A DNA stretch of 64,000 bases from Dugong dugon. Lineage: Eukaryota; Chordata; Mammalia; Sirenia; Dugongidae. Numbering within the stretch: the stretch's first letter is position 1; each line of letters opens with the position of its first letter. Shown piece after piece: positions 59,274 through 64,000 of the stretch. Under the pieces are notes generated by a model. It was not told the DNA's origin. It ran no database searches and saw only the letters and a list, made by a program, of their open reading frames with translations. The stretch spans positions 53,316,145 through 53,380,144 of the forward strand of contig CM057468.1 in the NCBI GenBank assembly GCA_030035585.1. The letters are read 5' to 3'. Both the position numbers and the translations under genes were made by a program.

Positions 59274-60204
59274 TAGTATTGATTTTGAAGGCTAACAAAC
59301 AGGCCTCGTAGAGCAGGAAGCTGTGCAAAGGTTGAACCAAGACTACGGGGAGATGCATGGAGCGGAGATTTGTTTTATGCAGTTGTACGTAAAAAGCACT
59401 TTTTACATTTTTGGAATAAGGAAAATATGAGCACAGGCCTCATTTAAGGACCGTGGTTATGTTATTTTTCTGTCAGAATTGGCCACCAGAGATACTGATT
59501 TCTTCTGTCAAACCATTTGCCGTGTCAGGCTAGTGCAAAGGGTTGAAAGAGGGGCAGGAGGATTGGAAATTTGGAACTTTCTGCTCCAAACCTTGGCCTG
59601 TTGCCTTCGGGCCCCAGGCTCAGGGCTCTGTCAGAAGATGTTTCCTGCACACGGAGGCAGCAGGCTCCTGGTTGTTTTCCTCAGGAGCCAGCAGTGTATG
59701 GCTCTTCCGCCGTAATAAATCCTGTCCCCTGCTTCTCCACCCTGTCCACGCACACTCATGATCCATCTTTATCAGCCTAGAGAAGCTGTGTGAATCGGCC
59801 TCAAGATGTGACTGCTGATTTTGGTCTCCTGTAAACACTGTCCAACTTACACTTTAAAGAAACTTACTTCTCTTTGGTGTGTGGGTTTTTTTTTCCCTCC
59901 AAACATCTGCACCACAGTGATCAACAAAGGAACGAAGTAATTTAGCCCCAAGCAAACTTACTCCAATTACCCATAATAATTCATAGGAGACATTTTTAAG
60001 TTTAAAAAAAATGCTGGACGTAGGCATTTCTTTCTCTGTCCTCTCATAAGTTTTCCTACTCGTCTATTACATCTATTTTTCTCCAGAGATTATCTGAGCT
60101 CGAGGAAGTATGTAATTAAAATCAGGGAAAGGCAGGGGGAGATAAAAATTCTCAACCAAGTGTGGTGTGCTATGAGGGGTCATTGCTATATCTGGCGTGC
60201 CAAA

Positions 60205-60381
60205 CAAAAAAAACCCACTGCCGTTGATTCTGATCGTTGCGACCCCACAGGGTTTCCAAGGCTGTAAATCTTTACGGAAGCAGACTGCCACATCTTTCTC
60301 TTGTGGAGCCGCTGGTGGTTTCGAACTGCTGATCTTTTGGTTAGCAGTCGAGCACTTTAACCACTGTGCTACCAGGGCTCC
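60205..60381 (-). repeat. AfroSINE, antisense
   Basis: AAAACCCACTGCCGTTGATTC to CTGTGCTACCAGGGCTCC. Confidence 0.87.
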
Positions 60382-60528
60382 ATGTGTCTGTCGTGGGAGG
60401 ATGGAAATGGAAGTATTGCTGGCTTGGAAAAGGCAGATTTGTGGGTGTCGCTCCTGTTCTGCTGGTCTCTCTTTTCTCTCTCCTTTCTTTAAAGCATGCT
60501 GCTGAGAGAGCCAGCGTTCTTTCTTTTG

Positions 60529-60727
60529 GTCTCTGGATGGTGCAAACGGTTAAGTACTGGGTTAACAGAAAGGTTGGTGGTTTAAACCTACCTGGAGGCA
60601 CCTTGGAAGAAAGGCCTGGTGATCTGCTTCCGAAAGGTCACAGCCTTGAAAACCCTGTGGAGCGCAGTTCTACCCTGGCATACTTGAGGTTGCTGTGAGT
60701 TGGAATTGACTTGATGGCAACTGGTTA
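60529..60727 (+). repeat. AfroSINE, second flavour
   Basis: GGTCTCTGGATGGTGCAAACG to GACTTGATGGCAACTGGTTA. It lies 560 bp upstream of exon 3. Confidence 0.87.
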
Positions 60728-61288
60728 GTATTTCAAAAAGGAAAAAAAAAAGCCATTACTGGAAAATGTCTTTCTTCTTTTAGTCACTTGCTACCTATCT
60801 GTGGAGGCTCCAGTGGCTGCTCCCTTTGCACCTTCTGCGGGAGAAGAACTTGTTGGGGTCGGGGAGGGTTTGAGTCTGCCATCCATCCCCTATGCACATC
60901 AATAATCATACAACTCCAGTCCCTTTAACACTGGGTCATGAGGGGTGTGAAAATCCCCAGCCATCTTCTGCAGGGAAGCTTGCTGTTTTGAAAGTTCCTA
61001 TGTCTTATGGGAGTTGTAGGGGCATTCTCACCCCGTTAGACAAGACTCAGGCTTAGGATGGCTGTTAGAAAGCAGTGCCAACACATGGGGCCAGGCTTTC
61101 TCTTTAGGTCTTCTTTCCATGTGGTTCTGTTTTGTGATTGATCGGCAGCTTTGACAGAAGACACTGAATTCTGTCATAACCTACCGGTCACTAAAGGAGC
61201 TGACTGAACTACAGCCATTCTGATGCTCTGAAATGGTCTCAATTTCTATAAACCTTAGAAAATATGTGCCTGTGTGTTTTTAATTCAG

Positions 61289-61426
61289 CAGGATGTGCGT
61301 TTCCATTCCAAGCACTTCACGGAAGAGCTGAGAAAAATTTTTATAGAGGACACTGACTCAGAGACGGAAGATTTTGAAGGATTTTCGCAGAGCGATCTGA
61401 ATGTAAAGAGTGACCCAGAAATAATG
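61289..61426 (+). CDS. CDCA7L: CDCA7L coding exon 3 (residues 56-101), second LEDGF-binding motif
   Basis: This 46-codon exon begins QDVRFHSKHFTEELRKIF and ends SDPEIM, with donor GTAATA at 61427. Residues 80-87 (ETEDFEGF) form a second E-x-E-x-F-x-G-F motif of the LEDGF/p75 IBD-binding type, so the two copies known from JPO2 sit on separate exons. The acceptor reads CAGCAG, a NAGNAG tandem site. Use of the upstream AG gives Q56; use of the downstream AG (exon start 61292) removes one glutamine without changing frame. I annotated the upstream AG because the human protein, as recalled, carries a glutamine here. The preceding tract is pyrimidine-rich (TGTGTGTTTTTAATT). Confidence 0.94.
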
Positions 61427-63870
61427 GTAATAATTATTGACGGGAAGTGCTGTGGGTTGTAATATTTTTAGTCCTGTTGCTGAGTTATATTTTTATTTGT
61501 AAGAAGTCATTTCACAAATGAAAAGATTTTTTTTTTTTTACATATTTATCTTATAAGCAAATTAACATAATATAAAAATTGCTGCTCTTTAAGACTAATC
61601 CCTGGTCCACCAGCTCACTCTTCTCTTAGAAAAAAGCCACTTGTCTTCTCTTTGTGCCTTTGGAGGTCTCAGGGTGTGTCCTAGATGTCTCTTACTGTCC
61701 TTACCAGGGAATTTATCTCAGACTCTCTTGAACCTTCTGTTTTTTAAAATCTTTTCATTCCATCTTGGAGAAACAAGTTCCTTAAAGTTATTACTTGTTG
61801 TGTGTAACTAATACTCTTAGTTTGAAGTTAATTTGGCAAAAATTTAGCTATGGTGCAAACTGAGTTTTCAGGAGGCGTTCTTTTTAAAAATTTTATTGTG
61901 GTAGGATATATATAACACAAAAGTTATCATTTTAACCATTTTTACATGTACAGTTTAGTGGCATTAATTACATTCATGATGTTGTCCAACCATCACCACT
62001 CTATTTCCAAGACTTTTTCATTACCCCAAACAGAAACTCTGTACCCATTAAGTAATAATTCCCCATTTCCCCCCTCTCTCCAGTCCCTAGTAATCACTAA
62101 TCTACTTTCTGTCTCTGTAAATTTGCCTAGTTTATATATTTCATGTAAGTGGAATCATACAATAGTTGTTCTTTTGTGATTGGCTTATTTCACTCAGCAT
62201 AATGTTTTCAAGGTTCATCCATGTCATAGCATGTGTATTAGAACTTCATTTCCCTTTATGACTAAATATTCCATTGTATGTCTATACCATATTTTGTTTA
62301 TCATTCGTCTGTTGTTGGACACTTGGGTTGTTTCTACCTTTTGGCTATTGTGAATAATTCTGCTATGAACATTGGCGTACAAGTATCTGTTTGAGTCCTT
62401 GCTTTCATATATTTTGGGTATATACCTAGGAGTGGAATTGCTGGGTCATGTGGCAGGCAGTTTCATGCTTAACTTTTGAAGAACTGCCAAACCATTTTCC
62501 ACAGCAGCTGCACCATTTTACAATCCCACCAGCAGTACATGAGGGTTCCAGTTTCTCCACATCCTCGCCAGCACTCAGGGTGCATTCTTGATTTAGATGC
62601 TTCATGCTTTTTACTGTTAACAATCCTGGGCCAGCATGATTTCCTGAGGAAAATCTGCTCTCAGCACTTTGTCATTAAGAGACTTGTCAGTTCTCTTTCT
62701 TTTATTCCATATGGTTAGGCCAGTTTAGTGTCCAGTAGTATGTGAACAAGGTAACTTTAAAGAACAGCCTTAGATTTTTGTAAGCGCAGACATATTTTGC
62801 ACTAGCTGAAAAAACTTACCTGTATCCAAAAAATTACATACTACTTACTTCTTCCATATCAAGATAAAAGATAGAGTTTAAGCCTCTTCACATTCAGAAG
62901 TGCCTGAGCAACAGCTTTTGGCATGGAACCTGCATAAAAGTATAAATAAGCTGTGACTGCTCTTTGTTTTGCCCCCCATCTTTTCCTAGAGGAGAACTCG
63001 AGGCCTGAAAGCCCTAATGGTAGGCTGCCTTGTTTGATGGTGATGCTTTCCATGAATAGAAATATCGAGCTGTGCCAGCCCTTGGCCCTGGGTCTCCTTT
63101 AGCTCCCTTTTCATAAGCTGTTTGTGGAACAGTTCCCGTGTTCTGGCCAGCGACTCCCCACTTTGTTGCCAGCAAGACACTAAGATCCTTCCAAACCATA
63201 ATGAGTACCATCTACTCTTAGTGACTTACTTATTTTCAGTTCTTTAGCTAAGTGATGTCTAGTTATTCAAAGAATTTGCGTTTCTGTGGGGGTAAGTAAA
63301 TTCCCCCAAAAGTTTTTTTTTCCTCAGAGTCTATAAATGTAGGATATGGATTGTGACATGTGTTCTGTTCACTTTGATATAACTTACAGTTTAGGCTCCA
63401 TGTTCACTTGCAAATATTACTTTAAAACTCAGAAACTGCATTGTTGCCTCTCATTCCAATTGCCTGCCCACCCTTGTGAGAACGAGTAGAGTATCTTTTC
63501 TGATAACGAGGCATTATTGTCACCTTGGTTGCCAGTGGGTTTTTGGACAGCTGTGAGACATAATCCCAGCAATAGTGCTGACCCTTGTGGTCATTGTGGA
63601 ATCCCACCTTTTCGGTGTTCTTGCTTAAAACCTGGTGCTCTGAATGGCACCCACAGCTCTGTTGGTGGGCGTGACTGGTGCAGGGTTCAGTACTACATTG
63701 GCTTTCATTCATCAGCAAACAAGCATTTAACTGAAGAGTTCAGAGAAAGCTAATAATAGGAAGGGGAAACTTTCAGTGATTAAATTTTTTCCCTAACATA
63801 ATGTCAGAGTAGTTCTAAGTACATCTGTGTCTTTTGAAGGTCTCTCATGGACGTCTTTGTTCTTTGTTAG
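61427..63870 (+). other. CDCA7L: CDCA7L intron 3 (2.4 kb)
   Basis: GT (61427) to AG (63870), phase 0. An old L1 3' end on the - strand occupies 61.89-62.59 kb. The rest (62.6-63.8 kb) appears unique and shows no coding signal. Confidence 0.85.
61887..62590 (-). repeat. Old L1 3' end, antisense
   Basis: 'ATTTTATTGTGGTAGGATAT', 'TAGGAGTGGAATTGCTGGGTC' and 'TGAAGAACTGCCAAACC' match the L1 at 9.8-10.5 kb. Confidence 0.7.
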
Positions 63871-64000
63871 CTCGTGGAATCAGATTTGAGTGATGACAGC
63901 AAAACATCTTTACTGAGTGAGGAAGATGAAGAAGAAGACAAGGCTACACCTAGAAGAAGCAGGCCTAGAAGAAGCAGTATCGGTCTTCGGGTAGCCTTCC
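63871..64000 (+). CDS. CDCA7L: CDCA7L coding exon 4, partial at window edge (residues 102-144)
   Basis: The acceptor is TTTGTTAG. The exon starts LVESDLSDDSKTSLLSEEDE and continues through an acidic run into a basic arginine/serine patch (TPRRSRPRRSSIGLRVAF), still open at the last base. The human order (ESDLSDD, acidic run, PRRSRSRRSSIGLRVAF) is preserved. The RPRRSRPRR-like cluster could serve as a nuclear localisation signal, which is inference. About 310 further residues, including the cysteine-rich C-terminal zinc-finger domain that defines the CDCA7 family, should lie downstream of the window. Confidence 0.94.

Larger units (their letters stand above)
55900..61288 (+). other. CDCA7L: CDCA7L intron 2 (5.4 kb)
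   Basis: GT (55900) to AG (61288), phase 0. It holds seven SINE insertions (listed separately), a MIR with an internal tandem duplication and an L2 fragment. 55.9-56.6, 57.1-57.9 and 59.3-60.2 kb show nothing I can name. Confidence 0.85.

Noticed and set aside
63422-63753. Opposed 98- and 78-codon frames just before exon 4
   Set aside because: No similarity to known proteins and located in intron 3 of CDCA7L without splice support.

Overview
This is mammalian nuclear DNA, almost certainly from an afrotherian. It carries many tRNA-headed SINEs of the AfroSINE type, several RTE (BovB-like) LINE copies whose ends the SINEs share, solo LTRs of a MaLR-like family, old L1, L2, MIR, MER5 and Tigger copies, and one decayed class I endogenous retrovirus. 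The SINE density fits a paenungulate (elephant, manatee or hyrax), but the species cannot be fixed from this sequence alone.

The only protein-coding gene I can support is CDCA7L (JPO2/R1/RAM2), on the + strand. A CpG island (about 29.05-30.0 kb) holds the start codon at 29562. Exon 1 codes for only 8 residues. Intron 1 is 26.2 kb, and exon 2 (55759-55899), exon 3 (61289-61426) and the start of exon 4 (63871 to the window edge) follow. All junctions are GT-AG and phase 0, giving the first 144 codons of a protein of about 450 residues. The part seen is the acidic N-terminus with two LEDGF/p75-binding motifs, one in exon 2 and one in exon 3. The C-terminal zinc-finger region lies beyond the window.

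1-29 kb: intergenic sequence upstream of CDCA7L. It contains L1 and Tigger remnants, an RTE on the + strand (4.77-8.36 kb) split by a solo LTR, an old L1 on the - strand (about 9.8-16.3 kb) invaded by a 5'-truncated class I provirus (11.27-15.86 kb), an unassigned ancient repeat (16.5-17.9 kb), a solo LTR (18.2 kb), an RTE on the - strand (21.26-24.15 kb), MER5-like elements, MIRs and L2. 29-64 kb: the gene, its introns full of SINEs, solo LTRs, RTE pieces and L1 3' ends. The repeat-poor blocks (24.9-25.9, 30.8-32.2, 48.9-50.4, 54.7-55.7 and 62.6-63.8 kb) are the places to look for regulatory DNA.

I found no convincing new gene system. The best leads are two poly(A)-tailed retrocopies of LTR-terminated RNA with target-site duplications, mosaic and inverted RTE derivatives, a tripartite SINE built from both ends of the RTE, a NAGNAG acceptor at CDCA7L exon 3, an 11-bp-arm palindrome in a repeat-free part of intron 1, and a consensus E2F site in the CpG island. 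Repeat boundaries were read by eye and may be off by tens of bases.
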